Shown piece by piece: positions 24,592 to 37,422 of a stretch of 64,000 nt of DNA (positions are counted from its first letter, which is position 1; each line of letters begins with the position of its first letter). Both the position numbers and the translations under genes were made by a program. The notes beneath the pieces were generated by a model that was given only the letters and a program-made list of their open reading frames with translations, made no database searches and was not told the origin of the DNA. The stretch spans positions 725,705 to 789,704 of the forward strand of contig RSEE01000020.1 of assembly GCA_003971905.1 (NCBI GenBank). The letters are read 5' to 3'. This DNA comes from Moniliella sp. 'wahieum'. Taxonomy: Eukaryota; Basidiomycota; Moniliellomycetes; Moniliellales; Moniliellaceae.

Positions 24592-27590
24592 CGCGTTTGC
24601 CTCCGGACGCGCTCAACTAACTCTGAACGGTTAGCGTTTAACGTTTAACGTTTAACCCATTAATTGCAGGCGCGTCGGCTGGTTTCGGAATGCGCTCACG
24701 AGGCGGAATCGAGCCAGTAATAAACTGCGGGGCAACCATTGCACCGGTTCCCGAGCCCCAAGTAACCACATCTCTCAGTTTCATTTGTCCAGTGTGCAGT
24801 TTTTTCGCCACAGTACCAAAAACACGTCCTGCCCACTCTGTACTCAACACTGCACTATGGCAAGGAGTTTCAGCATGCAACACGGTTCAACGTTGAATAC
24901 CGATCGATTCGCCCTGTAAGGTGCGAGCTAACCGCTAACCCATCAGGCCTACCGTTTGAGAGTGATTGCAAAAACTCCAGTATTGTTTGTTGTTGATTGT
25001 GACTACAACTCACCCCGCGATGTATCACATGTGCAAACAAAAGAAAGCGCTTGGGGAACTGTATCGCCCTGAAGGCTGTAGCGGACCCAGGAGAACTAAC
25101 AGATGCTATGCAGAGTCTGGACGTCCTGAACGATTCATTATGCCATGAAAAGCGGATAAAGAAAACGAAGAATAAAGAAAGAAACTCCGACTCTATTTAT
25201 ATGTACTAAGAACCCCACACCAGCGGAGTGCACATATGCGTCAGTTCGACAGCAATGACCTTGGTTAAACGTTAATACTTGCAGGTAGGCGCAGTCTGCA
25301 CCGTGGCTGTGTAGGCGCGTATATATAAGGCTGCGGTGGTAATGTTGTGGTTCCCGCAAAAGCGCCGAAGAGAGTAGGGATATATACGTGGTGTGGTGAG
25401 CTATAGCAACGCATGAGAGATATCTCAGACGGTTCCTCTACCAAATGAGATCGAGAGGCCACCACACAAAGATTCAAGGAAACGTATCTCTGTGGGACAG
25501 GGGCATGTTGAAGAGGAAGAAGAAACACAGGGCCGCGGGAAGACCCGCTCGCTTTCGTACGTTAACCGCAACGGCTGTGGAAAGTAGATGGATGATGTGA
25601 TGATGCGGGCATGCCAGCTGTGTCGCTGCTGCTGGCCTCCTCATGCGTCCTGGGATGCATTGCATGTGGCACATGTGATGGACCACACCGCTGCCAGATT
25701 CTTCGAGGCATCCCCCACCAGCGCCACATTGAAATGCTTAGCCCGCGCACTATGTACAGTCCCCAGGCCCCAACGCCGAGCCCCAAGTGTCTCTGTCTGT
25801 GAAACTTACCACCAGTCCAGATCACATTTCTTCCCCTCTCGTTCGCGCTCGTTTCTTCAACCGCCTCCATCACGCCTGCCTTTTCCCCTTTTCCCGCAGC
25901 GCAAACCCCGCCCTGCTCCTTTCCACTGCTGTTACAGCCATGGTCCATCCTTCTCACAGAGGAGATGGCCTGGCGCCTTTTCCCCATGCTGTGGCCGACC
26001 GGGAGCTGCTGTAAGCCGATGCCCTGTCTGAGTTCTGCGTCTCGGAATGCGTACACTTCTGACCGCAGGTTCTTTTGCGTCTCTCTAGTGAGTACCAGCT
26101 CACGCTTTGCGAGGCGCCTCAAACACGCGATCGCCTCCCCCGGTGCTGCCTGTACGTGCGGTGAGCCCCCAGCCCCTTCGCCCAGTCACACAAACTAACA
26201 CAGGAGCTTCCTGGTTTAGCTCAGATGGGATCGATCCACCCCCCTCCCATGTTGCAGCTGCACGTGATTGCCCATGAGCAGCACAGTGAACCACCACACG
26301 TTCTTCAGCATCCACTTTCGAGCCCACGAGGCCTGTCCGCCCGCGTGCTTGCTGCCCCTAGCCCTGGGCGAGAACAGCTCAAGACGGAACGAGGCACTGG
26401 GTGGGAGGATCCTAGTTGGTATCTGTCCAATCCTTCTCTCTTTGTCTTTGCTTCGGTCGCTTCCGAGCAAGGCAGTACTTCTCCCCAACCTCTAACAGGA
26501 GGGACTTCTGTCTCGTCCCTTTACCATCTACGTGATACTTCCTCCTCCGAGACCCGGGGATCTTTCTCTTTCCTCTCTCTCGATCCAAGCTGCAGGCCGG
26601 CACCGCCTTGCGTTCCACCTGTTTGAGATCATTGGGCGGACATTGTGCCATTGTAAAACCGTTTACTCCCCCTCGTTCAATGTGGATCCAGCAGCTGACA
26701 CGGCCACACCAGCTGTACTGCCATCTTCATCGCCCCGCTCCCTGGCCCTACAAGGGGAGGGCGTCCATCGCGCCGGAACACCCCCAGCACGGAAAGAGTT
26801 TCCCAGAAAAGCCCCCCCCCAGAATGGCAGGAAAGAGGTTGCGAACTTCGACCCTCCATCCCCCCCGAACTGAGAGTTTTTCTTCTCAGGGAACCAGTGC
26901 CACCCCAACATTACCCCCGCCGGCAACATCGAGCGCGGGAGGTAGGATTACTCGAGCTGCGCAGCTAGACAGCTTGTCGTCTCATGCCCATTCTGATTCT
27001 AGCAATACCTCCCCCTCGCCCCTTCTCGACGTACCTCCATGCGAGACGGGGGTGGGCCGAGACGCAATGCCCGAGCCAATCGGCGTGGAGCCTTCGCTGG
27101 CTCGGGCCGTACCTCTCTCAACCTTGCCTTCTTTGACAGGGCAGACACTTCCTCCACTCTCTGTAGCCCCCACCGACCCGCCGCGGACCATACCGAACGG
27201 GCTAGGTATACCTTTTCCCAAACGATGGCCAGCCTAAGTGATTGCCATGTACTAAAGTACCCGCGCCCCGTTAGTTGTGCGCTTTTTTCTCTTTATGTGA
27301 CAGCATTGGCTGAGAGGGGCCACAGGAAGTGTAGGTGCGGAATTAACGATGAAGACATGGATGTAGATCACGAGCAGAACGTTGGTATCGACGGCCGCGA
27401 CGAGGGTGGTATGCAAGATAAGGCGATTGGGCCCCAAGACCCGGGAAAGCGGAGGAACGGGGCAGCGCTTCATTTCTCACTTGAGGAAGCATATGAGAAT
27501 GGTGCAGTCTGTTGGACATGCGTACGATTATTCCCCCAACCAAGCGCCTCAGCACAAGGGCCTGTTCACAAGCCCTTCAAGGCAACGCAG
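24592..27590. other. 3 kb spacer without a recognised gene
   Basis: Two items deserve mention but not a gene call. A minus-strand frame at 24638-24883 encodes 81 residues (ending INGLNVKR) of unknown type. Overlapping plus-strand frames at 26608-27237 and 27039-27677 encode Pro/Ser/Thr-rich and Arg-rich sequence without motifs I know. The phased AACGTT tract lies at 24633-24656. Pyrimidine-rich stretches around 25850-26100 and 26440-26620 look non-coding. Confidence 0.5.
24633..24656. repeat. AACGTT ladder, 7-base period
   Basis: AGCGTT at 24633 and AACGTT at 24640 and 24647 are separated by single T bases. It reads as three GTTTAAC heptamers just upstream of MPH1. Confidence 0.75.
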
Positions 27591-28626
27591 TTAGGGCAAC
27601 TGGCCTCGCCTATTAAGCGCAAAGCGGAACCCTTCGTAAGTCTGCCATGGGGTCAGAAGAGTCCTTATGCTCACTAAGCGGGATAAGCAAACGTACCAAG
27701 AAGCACAACGCATTTGACGGGATGTAGGTCAACACGCGAGGTGCCAAGCCACGGGAGAAGCCTCGGATCCCCTCCCGCTGAAAGATGATACGGAAAGCCT
27801 GGGTCATGCCAGAGGCCTGGCGGATGGCAACGTCGGTGGATGTGCCTCGTGTTTGAAGCAGCGTTTTGGCCACATCGAGTGTGTTGTCAGCGCCGCCGCC
27901 ACCCCCCTGCAAATCCACCGGCCAGAATGTGAGTCCAAGGGTCGTACACTTCTTTGGGGTTGAGCACCTTCTTGGCCCACTCGTACGTGCTGAATTGAAG
28001 AGCAGTGAAAGGGACTGTCATGGTGAGGGTAGTGGGATAAGAAAGGTAGAACGCGCGCAGGCCCTCTTGTTGGTAAATATGATGGGCCGTTGAAACGAGG
28101 GAGCGATTGCCCATGCCATGGATCTGCATTCTTTGTTTGATCACTATGCCAGCATCAACGTTCAACGTTAATCGCCCATTCGTCCGACAATGGAAGACAG
28201 ATACGTACCATCAAACGGGTTCATGAACGCATCTGACACGATGGTCGCAGCTGCACCCGACACGGCGGTTGAAACGACTTGATGCCCCTCTTGGTTGCCG
28301 CCCGTAGCATCCTTGACCAACTCGTATGTGCCAAAGTAGAGTGCGTGAGCTGGCCCGGCACCAAGAATCACACTCGACACGCCCCTCCACAGAGCGCGGG
28401 CGCCCTCCCGTGTGGTAATGTTGCGCAGTCCCTGCCCGACACTGGTGTAGGTCGCCGCAGGAGCGGCAGAGAGGACCTGCATACGCGTCCGCACGACATC
28501 GATGGGGAACATGCACGCGTGCTCTGAAATGCCGGCGGCCGCACCAGCAATCATGTTGATGTGGAACGGCACCTCGCCCAGGCCTTCGTAATCGGGCTCT
28601 CCCTCAGCCATCATGGTGCCGGACAT
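27591..28626 (-). CDS. MRS3: Mitochondrial iron carrier, mitoferrin (MRS3/4)
   Basis: This is an inner-membrane carrier that brings iron into the matrix for haem and Fe-S synthesis. It has the three-repeat carrier fold: repeat 1 NMIAGAAAGISEHACMFPID with VRTRMQV, repeat 2 with PFDVIKQRMQIHG, and repeat 3 with DNTLDVAKTLLQTRG. Mitoferrin-type sequence such as GAGPAHALYFGTYE supports the subfamily. Intron 1 (28208-28144, 65 bases) splits the Val of PFDVIKQ. Intron 2 (27696-27642, 55 bases) joins ALCFL to TYEGFRFALNRRGQLP and the stop at 27591. One frame break lies at a run of six C (27902-27907 on the plus strand), where one base must be dropped to read GGFAGGGGGADN. The first intron contains a phased AACGTT pair. 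Confidence 0.92.
28157..28169. repeat. Phased AACGTT pair inside mitoferrin intron 1
   Basis: AACGTT at 28157 and 28164 are separated by one C. This is the only phased palindrome I noticed inside a gene's intron. Confidence 0.65.
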
Positions 28627-31600
28627 GGCGTGGGCGTTCTAGATGGAGGATCAGAGGGGAATGGGAATCTGATGTGCCACTCGAGCTTTGATGCCGAGAA
28701 CAAAGCGAGATTCCTACCTCGAATAATTGTCTGGCTCTGATTTGATGATTGGCAACCCTACTGATTCAGATTTGTTGATTGGCAACCCTACCATTCGGCG
28801 AATCGAATCCTGGCTGTCCTTGAAGCTTGCATAAGCTTGGCTCGAGTGCCTTCCACGTCCTTGCGATAGCAGGCCATGGCTGGGTGCAGCGCGCGCCGAT
28901 GCCAGCCCAAAGCCCGCTCGCGAGCAAACATCCGAGAGACTCCCAGGGCCAGTTGTTCTACTCGACCACGACCTGCCTTCGGCATGTAAACCTCACCCTG
29001 AATGCTACCTCTTCTCTTCCGGGCCTCGCGTCCCATCCTGCTCACAGTGCGATTCGATGAGCAAGTCACCTGCCACCTGCCACCTTCTCGACAGGACCTT
29101 CGGCTGACCCCTGGAGGGAGTAGTTGTTGGACTCGACATGACTTCAGACGGCCTCACCTCGGTCGATGCCCGGGTCACTCCCACGGCTCTGGTTCACGGG
29201 GGCTTCTTGCTCTTCCCACTCATGCTGACAGGGGGTTGACTTTGTGGGATGTTTTTGCAGGCAAACTGATTCGGATGGCCGTTGCCTCACCCCCTTGCCC
29301 GCCGCTACCGCGTTACGGGCGGGGCGAATCGCATGCATCTTTCCACTGACCTTTACTTTACCAGTCAGCTAGTCAGAACCTGCCCGAGCCGACGTTTTAT
29401 CCCTTTGTCGAGTTGCGTCTCTTCTCGCTTGCCAGGCAAGGCCTCTGGTCACACCGGTTAGATCGTACCGGTGCGCTGCCCGCCTGCATCCCTTGGGCAC
29501 AAACTACCACCCGCTTCTTGCGCTACAAGATTCCCTTTTCGATACCAGCTCTCCTGACCCGCACTACTATAATAGCCCCCTTCTGTTGTCGCCTTTTCTT
29601 ACACCACGTACCGCAGGTCGTAACCAACTAAATGCAAAGCAAAGCATTGTGCACGCTATGCTATTGCGCCCACTCGCCTCATGAAGAGGTAACACGCCCG
29701 CTAGCCTCTGAGAACAAGACAGGGAAGTCGAAACCATAGCCACGGCGACGACTGCATGCATATGAAACGACAGGGAACTAACAGGTCGCACCAGTCGACC
29801 CCCAGAACACCGCGCCTATAATAGACCGAAAAAGAGTGGGTAGTATGCGATAGATTCCAGCCCCAGAGAGCAAGAGTGAGGGAAAAAGTACCCCCTCAAC
29901 TCCCAAGGGCAAGGCGCCCGTGAGGGCACATCGCCGCAAGGGAGATGAGGAGAGAAGGCCCTGCACCCCGAAGAGAGCAAAACCGACGAAAGATTGAAGC
30001 GAGCTGCGCCCCGTAAGGAACGCAGCGGCCACCGCGCGCCAGTACCAACGACAAAGCGGGTCGGGCGTGCAATGCCGGCCACACGATGGTCGAACTGAGA
30101 ATGCTTGAGCTCCCAGTCCTTCGCCTAGGTAAGTATGAGGTTCCAGATATTTCGTTCCAACCCCCTCCTTTTATACCTCGCCGTCCAGCTGCTGGGCCGG
30201 CGCTTTTTTGGCCCACGCGCCCTCATAGCCGGCACGGGGGCACTCCTTCCACCCGCGGCGAAAAAGACAGCACACGCCTGTGGTGCTGGCTGTGCGGCCT
30301 CCACATTGGGGGGCTAGCCACAGCGCCAGTGTTGCACGCTCGAGCCATCATCTCTGGCATCCAGGCACAGGGGCAGTGAGGTGTCGCAAACTTTTGTCCG
30401 CACGACATGAACACTTGAACTGTGACGCGTGTCGCGTGAGCGTGAACCACATGATGCATGAACGCTGGCACAGAGCCGTGTACCCCGCCTGTCCCTCCAG
30501 TGCCCCGCCGCGTGCCAGCAGTTGCATATTCCGCTTCCCCCGATTCCGCCACATCTTCGGCCACCATCCGGGGTAATTATTTTCTTCAGCTTTGGCACGT
30601 TCACTGCCCCGCTTTTTACCAACACGTTCAGTTTGTTCACTTCTTCCTCCATTCTTCTCCATTTTCCTTCTTCTTACTTTTCCATCGTCAAGACCCGGTG
30701 CCTCTCCACCATTTTACGCTTGACAACCACGTTGGCAGCCACCTGCTTCCAGGACTCCCCAGTGCGGAACGCAATTACACCGGCGGTGAAAAGAACTGCT
30801 TACAGTCCTGGAGGCGCTGCGTAATACTTGGAGGCACGATGTCGTTTCGGTTTCTTCAGTCACTGTTTTGACAGATGATGCCAACCTTACTGCATCCACC
30901 GCGCCCAAACATCTTGCTCGTCGACAGCCGCGTTAGCACGAGGAAATTTCGGCCATTAACATTCATCTTCGGTACAGACCTGGTGCAAGCAACGGTATCG
31001 CTGATGCTCGAAGCCGCGCACCATTCTTTTCCCCTCACTCTTCTTCTAGGCAAAAAACTCCACTTTAGAAGAACCACCTTTCCAATCAGCTCGCTTGCCC
31101 TCCATCGCCCATAGGAGCTCCCAGCTTTCTCGTCCGGCCCCTAACGTGCAACCTCCTTGCAGACGCTGCCTAGCTCTATCCGACGAACAGCCAAGCACTA
31201 CTTGCGACCCTTGTTCCTTGGCCTTTGAATCTGAAGCGCGTTCATCAGTATATCGCGGGTCTTGTCTCCGATGGGTTACCGATGGGCAGGGAAGGTCCTT
31301 GCCTGGGAAGCCAATCCAGCAACCCCGTTACATTTAGAGAGGTTTTAGAATTTTCTGTATCGCCTCCATCCGTCGGTGTAGCTCATCTATGCAATGCAAT
31401 ACACCACCAACTGCCTCCTCTCGGGTCAGCCATATGCAAGCTTCCCTAACACGGCCGCTTTCAAAAGTAACTCTTCTCGCGTTAGGGAACGGTCTGTGAG
31501 AGGTCTCTTCATCTCCGAAACATGGTGTTCGCGCGGGTGGGCGGATGTACAGACGAGGCACTCACCATATTCACCTGTTCAAGTCCGACCGGGCTGCTGT

Positions 31601-31971
31601 CCACACCCATCCGACAACCCCGGAAAAAGTGTTGACGATTCGAGGTCACAGAGATGCATGGGGGCCCAGCATGGCTTGGGCTCTCTTGCGACCGCTTTCT
31701 CGTCATTTTTTAATCCTCATCGGGGCTCTTTCTCCGAAACGTTAGGACCGAGAGAGCGTGTGGAAACGAAGGGTTCGTCGACTGAGTTCGCTAACAGTGG
31801 TATACGCTGCACACACCCAAAGGATGGGCGAAGCAAGATGTGTGGGGGTGTTTTTGCAGTTAAAAAGGAGTGCGATTTGCGGTTGAAGCTGTGGGGATGT
31901 AGAAGCACATATCAACGCGGAAGAGGAAGCAGACACTCTGCATGTGATGGTGTCCGTCGTGCATCGAGACT
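28627..31971. other. Gene-poor island between mitoferrin and LTR copy 2
   Basis: No frame has family motifs, and the frames present are short and overlap on both strands. Base composition is lower in GC than the genes, with T-rich and C/T-rich stretches at 29480-29620 and 30590-30720. Old, unrecognisable repeats are possible. Confidence 0.5.
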
Positions 31972-31976
31972 GGAGC

Positions 31977-32838
31977 TGTCACGGGGGGCGCCGCCAGGGG
32001 CCCGCCCTAGGGTTTTTGGGGTACAATCCCTTAGGCGACGGTAGGTCGACTCACGGTAGTTTCGGGCTTAGGCTGGTTGGTGTGTCCGAGCGGAGCTAGG
32101 GACGAGGAGAGGCCTTTGGTGGGGCGGCTGCACGTGTGGCAAGGCTGCGTCTGCACCGGCTTGGGCCGTAGTAACGTGTCTGAAGCCTCCGGGACTTAGG
32201 GACGGGAGGAGGCAGCGGCGGACAAACACTGCCTTAACTGGGACTGAGAATCGCCGCGACCGAAGGAGGGCTCGCGCGATTGGACTGACGAAGGGCTGGA
32301 GGACGAGGTCGGAGATGTCGGACGCTAACAAGAGGAGCTGCCTGTACTGGATCAATTGGCTGGAAACGGGCAGGAGTCGGACAAGATAGGCGGGAAAGGA
32401 CGAGGGTGGAGACGAGAGATGACGAGAGGATGATGAGAGGGGACGAGAATGGAAGGTGGGGGAAAAGATCCCCATCAACCAGGGGTACAGGCAGGATCAA
32501 AAGGGAAACGGATACAAGAGGGGGTGTAGAAAGGAAGACATGTCAAAAGCGGGGTTGGTCGCCACAGGCGCGACCGAGAAAGGAAACGGAAACGGGACGG
32601 GACGGCAGTCGTCGCCACGGCACTGGAAGCTTGGTGGCCTTATTTAGGCCGGCCGACTTGGACTTGGGCGGGGGGGCGACTATTGTCGCGCGGAGCATGG
32701 CCCTTCGGCCACGATACTTAATTTAGCCAACCATCATCACACTTGGTTGGCCTGCGGTGCACGCTCTACTGGGCATGTTCGGAGCAGGCGGGCCTTAGCT
32801 TGGGTCGGACCATCTCGTGTCCGCCGCAGCCCGTGACA
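31977..32838. mobile_element. Solo-LTR-like element, copy 2
   Basis: The 862-base copy has the same ends as copy 1 (TGTCACGGG...CCCGTGACA) and is flanked by the 5-base direct repeat GGAGC at 31972-31976 and 32839-32843. Differences from copy 1 include a roughly 30-base GATGAGAG-type insertion near 32405-32445 and an extra segment of about 25 bases near 32757-32781, plus scattered substitutions and small indels. Independent target duplications show two separate insertions. A TTATTTAGG box about 200 bases before the end could be the LTR promoter, but I cannot fix the element's polarity. Confidence 0.85.
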
Positions 32839-32843
32839 GGAGC

Positions 32844-34153
32844 GTTCCACACGTTGAGCACGTTCGATGCAACATGTAACACGTTCAACATATCTGTCCA
32901 GGCGTAAGCGCGTACGTAGGTTCACCTGAATATTGCATCTTAATGGTGAGTTTGATTATTGCGGCAGGGGCAGAAACATGGTGTGAGCGGACGGGGCATG
33001 CTTTCGTACTGGGGCAGTGTTGCCGAATCTTCGCAGGGGAGAGTTCAACAATCAGTCTTCAGTGGCCCGTGCGCAGCCAGCATGGCTAGACAGGAGCTAG
33101 TTGGCCCAGTCCGAATCTGACGATGTGGCAGTTCGTTCGGTTGTTGGCCTAATAACCCAGTGTTTGGCTTCTGCCCTCCTATTCGCCACGCAGTGTACTC
33201 ACCGGATCACACTGGCCGCGTCGGTGTTGGTGCATGGTGGCTGACGCGCTCTGGCGCACGGGTGTACGGGTGGAGCACCTGCGTCATCGCGTCGTAGATC
33301 AGCTTGATGGATGGATGGTCGGTCGATGTCGATGATGGATGATCCATTCTCAATACCATGGCATCGTCATGCATCACTACGTCACTCTGAGGCACTTGCC
33401 ATCGGTCGATGCCATCCGTGGAGATGCACCTGTGGGTGATGCAATGGGGGCGTGCCAATGGGGAGCCAGAGTGTGCTTGTGGTTATGCGCCCAATGGCAG
33501 CCCCGCCAGCCCGCCGCACCCCCGGATCCGAATGCTGTTTTGTGGTGATCGAGGTGACCAGTCTAGTCACGGAGTACTATAACACTGTAGCCCACTTTTC
33601 AAGTCACACGCGCCACGCCCTTCCGGGTTGTGTGCCCGGTGTGTGGCGGCTGGCGTCTGTGCCTCGCTTTGTGCCTGTGCTTCTGTTTTGTGTGGGCCAG
33701 CACATGTCGATTGCTTCGGCACTGGGGCAGCTGCTTCCGGCCTCCGCGGCGTAAGGCGAGACGGGCGTTGTGTCGATGATTGAGCGTGTATCGGTTATGG
33801 TCGGTGATCGATCGCAAAGCAGTCCAGTGCTCTGGGGCGGCAAGGGGGGGGGCTCCGCGACCCCAGGTCGCAATCTCAGCCCAGCTCACGCCCAACCGAG
33901 CCGCCGTCGCAGCAGGATGAGGACCAGGGCGGGCACGCGGCCACTCCCTGAGCCTCCCGCTTGGTTTGATTCGGCAGGCAGGGGTCTGTCTTCGCCATCC
34001 CCCAACTCGTTCCATCGCCCTCCGCCGCACGGCAGCCACCCATCAACACCCCGCCTCCTTTGGTACAAAAGGCAGCATTTTGGTATACTTCACCGCTGCT
34101 CCCCCACCCCCACCACCGCTAACTCACCGCTGCCCCACCACTATTTCCTCACC
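32844..34153. other. Spacer and promoter region of pyruvate decarboxylase
   Basis: No gene is recognised. The final 150 bases are C-rich with TACAAAAGG near 34064 and TGGTATACTT at 34081-34090, possible core-promoter elements of the next gene. The start codon context CACCATGG is strong. Confidence 0.5.
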
Positions 34154-36167
34154 ATGGCTGTTGTCGACGGTACCATCACTCTCACCGACTACCTCTGCGA
34201 GCGCCTGAAGCAGCTCGAGGTTGAGTTTGTCCAGGGCCTCCCGGGTGACTTTACCCTCGCCATGCTCACTCGTTGGCGCGAGGCCGGCCTCGGCTGGATC
34301 GGCAACTCGAATGAGCTCAACGCTGGTTACTCCGCCGACGGTCTTGCCCGCGTTCTCTCCGAGGGCCACCCACGCCCCGCTGTTCTCACTACTACATTTG
34401 GTGTTGGTGAGCTGAGTGCCTGCAACGCCTTGGGCGGTAGCATGGCTGAGCGCCTGCCCGTCATTCACATTGTGGGCACTCCTTCGACGAAGGCTCAAGA
34501 CGAGGGTCTCTTATTGCACCACACGCTTGGTATGTTCCTACCCCATATCCCCTTTTGATTTTCTCTAGTGCATCTGTTTGACCTCTGTCCATATCCATAC
34601 CAGGCGACCACAAATTCGACGCGTTTCTCAACATGGCCCGCCAGATCACGGGCTCCCAACTAGACTTGTACCAGATGCACCGTGAGGGTCGTCTGCCTCT
34701 AATCCCCAAGGGCACCAAGGCGGAGGACATTACCACGGGACTCGATGCCTGCCGTGCCATTGACTCCATCCTTGAGTTCTGTGTTTCCCGCTCGCTCCCT
34801 GTCTACATTGCGTACCCTTCGAACCTGGTCGACCTTCCTCTGCCCGTGTCGGCAGCAAAGCGCCTTGAGGAGTACAAGCTTCAAACGACTGTCACGCCCA
34901 ACAACGCTGAGGTCGAGGCCAGTGTGCTCGAGGAGATCCTTGGCCGTATCAAGGAGGCGACTCAGCCCATCATTCTGGTCGATGCTTGCGCTTCGCGCCA
35001 CAATGTGGTTGCTGAGACCCGCGAGTTTGCCAAGGTGACGGGCTTGCCAGTTTTCTCCACTCCCATGGGTAAGACTACCATCACCGAATTGGACAACGAG
35101 CAGTTTGGTGGTGTGTACCTCGGTACTTTGACCAAGCCTGCCGTCAAGGACATTGTCGAGTCGTCAGACCTGATTATCTCTGTTGGTGCTCTTCTCTCTG
35201 ACTACAACCGGCTCATTCTCCTACCGCACCAAGCGCACAGCCACAATTGAACTGCACTCGGACCACACAAAGATCGGCTATGCCGTCTTTGATGACATCA
35301 AAATGAAGTGGCTCCTGCCCAAGCTTACCCAGGCCTTGGCCGGCGAGCAAGGAAAGTACTTGGCGTCTACAAAAGCCCTTCTTGCCCCCGTTCGTTCGCT
35401 GAACATGAACACGCTCCCCTCGCCTGAGCAGGAGTTTGCTGAGCTGGATGAGCTTACCGCCTCTCGCCTCGGCGGTGCAGAAGGCTTTGCGGCCAAGGAT
35501 GTGATCACTCAGGGTTACTTCTGGCCCCGTATGGGCCGCTTCTTTGAGGAAGGTGACACCATTCTTGGTGAGACGGGTACCTCATCGTTTGGTCTGATCG
35601 ATGTGACGTTCCCCAAGAACTCCAAGCTGATTGCCCAGATGCTGTGGGGTTCGATTGGCTACACGGGCGGTGCTGTACTCGGGGCTGCACTTGGGATGCG
35701 CCAGTTGAAGCAGCACAACCCAGAGCGTCCTGGACGTACAGTGCATTTCATTGGCGATGGCTCCCTCCAGCTTACCGCCCAAGAACTTGGTACGGTTTTC
35801 CGCCATGGCCTGACTCCCCTCATCTTTATCCTCAACAACGACGGGTACGAAATTGAGCGCCAGATCTACGGGCCCGACGAGTTTTACAATGACATTGCGA
35901 TCTGGAATCACTCCAAGCTGATTGACTTCCTCGCCGCCCCCGGCCTGGACCAAACCCAATGTGCCCTCGCACGAAGCGGACCCTGTGCCATCCACGACGC
36001 AGTTCCACGCGGTCCACACCAAGGCAGAGCTCGAGGCATTACTGACCAACGAGGAGTTCAACAAGGCCGACAAGGCTCACGTGGTGGAAGTCTTCTTGCC
36101 CCGCGGTGACGCTCCTCCAGCTCTCAAGCGCCAAGCTGCTCTTTCGGCTGCTAACAATGCGGCCTAA
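34154..36167 (+). CDS. PDC1: Pyruvate decarboxylase (two frame shifts)
   Basis: This thiamine-diphosphate enzyme converts pyruvate to acetaldehyde and CO2 in alcoholic fermentation. It begins MAVVDGTITLTDYLCERLKQ. The catalytic glutamate region is GNSNELNAGYSADGLARV, followed by TTFGVGELSACNALGG and HIVGTPSTKAQ. A 74-base intron (34530-34603, GTATGT...CAG) splits the Gly of HHTLGDHKFDAF. The cofactor motif GDGSLQLTAQE...ILNNDGYEIE is complete. Two one-base losses break the frame: near 35206-35210, where SDYN should continue TGSFSYRTKR, and near 35939 in a C-rich stretch. The end is AALSAANNAA and TAA. Everything needed for function is present, so I regard the breaks as sequence errors. With enolase it suggests fermentative capacity. 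Confidence 0.94.
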
Positions 36168-37422
36168 CGCTTTCATTGGTCCTACAACCCCTGATATATG
36201 TGCGCTGTTTTACCGCGGCACACTCCATCTGATCACGACTACTGCTTCAGCACCTCACTGTTATATCCATGTTTTGTCTTTATCTTTCCATGCATTAATG
36301 GGTGCCAGGCTGTTGAGAGATGATGATAAAACACAACTGCACAATGACAGTAGTAGTACTATAGCAAAGAGATTTTGATGCTCCCACATCCTTGAATGGA
36401 TCTAGGTGGTTATGGTTATCGAGGAGATCAGAACGTCCTTGATGCAGGCTTGATGTTTCGGTGGCCTCAGCACTAGCGTGGGACACAATATACGAGTCAA
36501 GCGGACAACCACATCCCGATCTTTTAGCCTAAGTAATTCCAGACAAACATGTTGGCATGCAGTCACGACCCTCCCTGCCATGGGTAGAGCCCGTGCATGG
36601 TCAATCGCGCTTGCAACAAGATTCAGTGCATCATCAAGGTATCATCACTCTCCTATCAAGGGCAGCTACAAGCACCTCCTCCGGCGACCGCGCATCACTT
36701 GGGGGAGAGGATCCATCAACATAATGAACAAGAACAGTCGAGTCCTGACAGCCAGTACACAACCAACAGATTGGGAAAAGAATGATACATGAGTACAGAG
36801 TAGGTAGTACCTTGGCTACCAGTATAAGGTGATAAGGGACAGAGTAGACGAGGGAGGCAAAACGATGAATGCAAAGAGGACATCGAGAGGACATTACTAC
36901 CATCGACGGTGGTTGTTCATCGCGTACGCATTTGCACCGGAATGTCTTCCACGACGACTACGGACCCCACCGCGAGAGCACCATCTCGGTACCAGCGACC
37001 ATTGTCGCCACCGTCTGAGTACTATAGTGCACCATCCCTTCCAACTCAGCGGTCACTTCCTGCTTATCGCTTCGCGTAAAATCTTGACCAGCTCCTGTGC
37101 CGATTGATTTGGAGTCGCCATTGGAAGTGAAGAAAGTGACGGCGTTGCCTTTGGCACCGGGGCGTACGTCCCATCTGGTGAATGCACAGTCCTCTCAACA
37201 TTGGGCATTTGTCCACACACTAATCACGTATGTGATTTCCTTGGGGTCTGAAATGGAACACCGGTGTCAGTAGAAGCCCGGCTCTAAGGCCGAGTGCTCC
37301 TCCCCCCCTGGAGGTTCAGGTTTTTTTCTCCTGTACTTGTACCTCCCAAAGCATTGAAGACCCTCATGGAGCTCCACATAACAGGTACAATTTTGTTAAA
37401 GTGTAGTGTCAATTCCATTTTT
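36168..37422. other. Spacer with no gene seen
   Basis: This is the convergent 3' region between pyruvate decarboxylase and the flavin oxidoreductase. Only short frames without motifs were found. Confidence 0.5.

Noticed and set aside
24638-24883. An 81-codon minus-strand small gene
   Set aside because: No family, promoter or splice evidence, and it ends 46 bases before the MPH1 start. It is noted in the spacer entry only.
26211-26240. A TTTAGCTCAGATGGGA stretch resembling a tRNA A box
   Set aside because: No matching B box, acceptor stem or anticodon arm follows.
31394-32044. A 216-codon plus-strand frame ending inside LTR copy 2
   Set aside because: It has no motif, runs into a mobile-element boundary and is probably chance.
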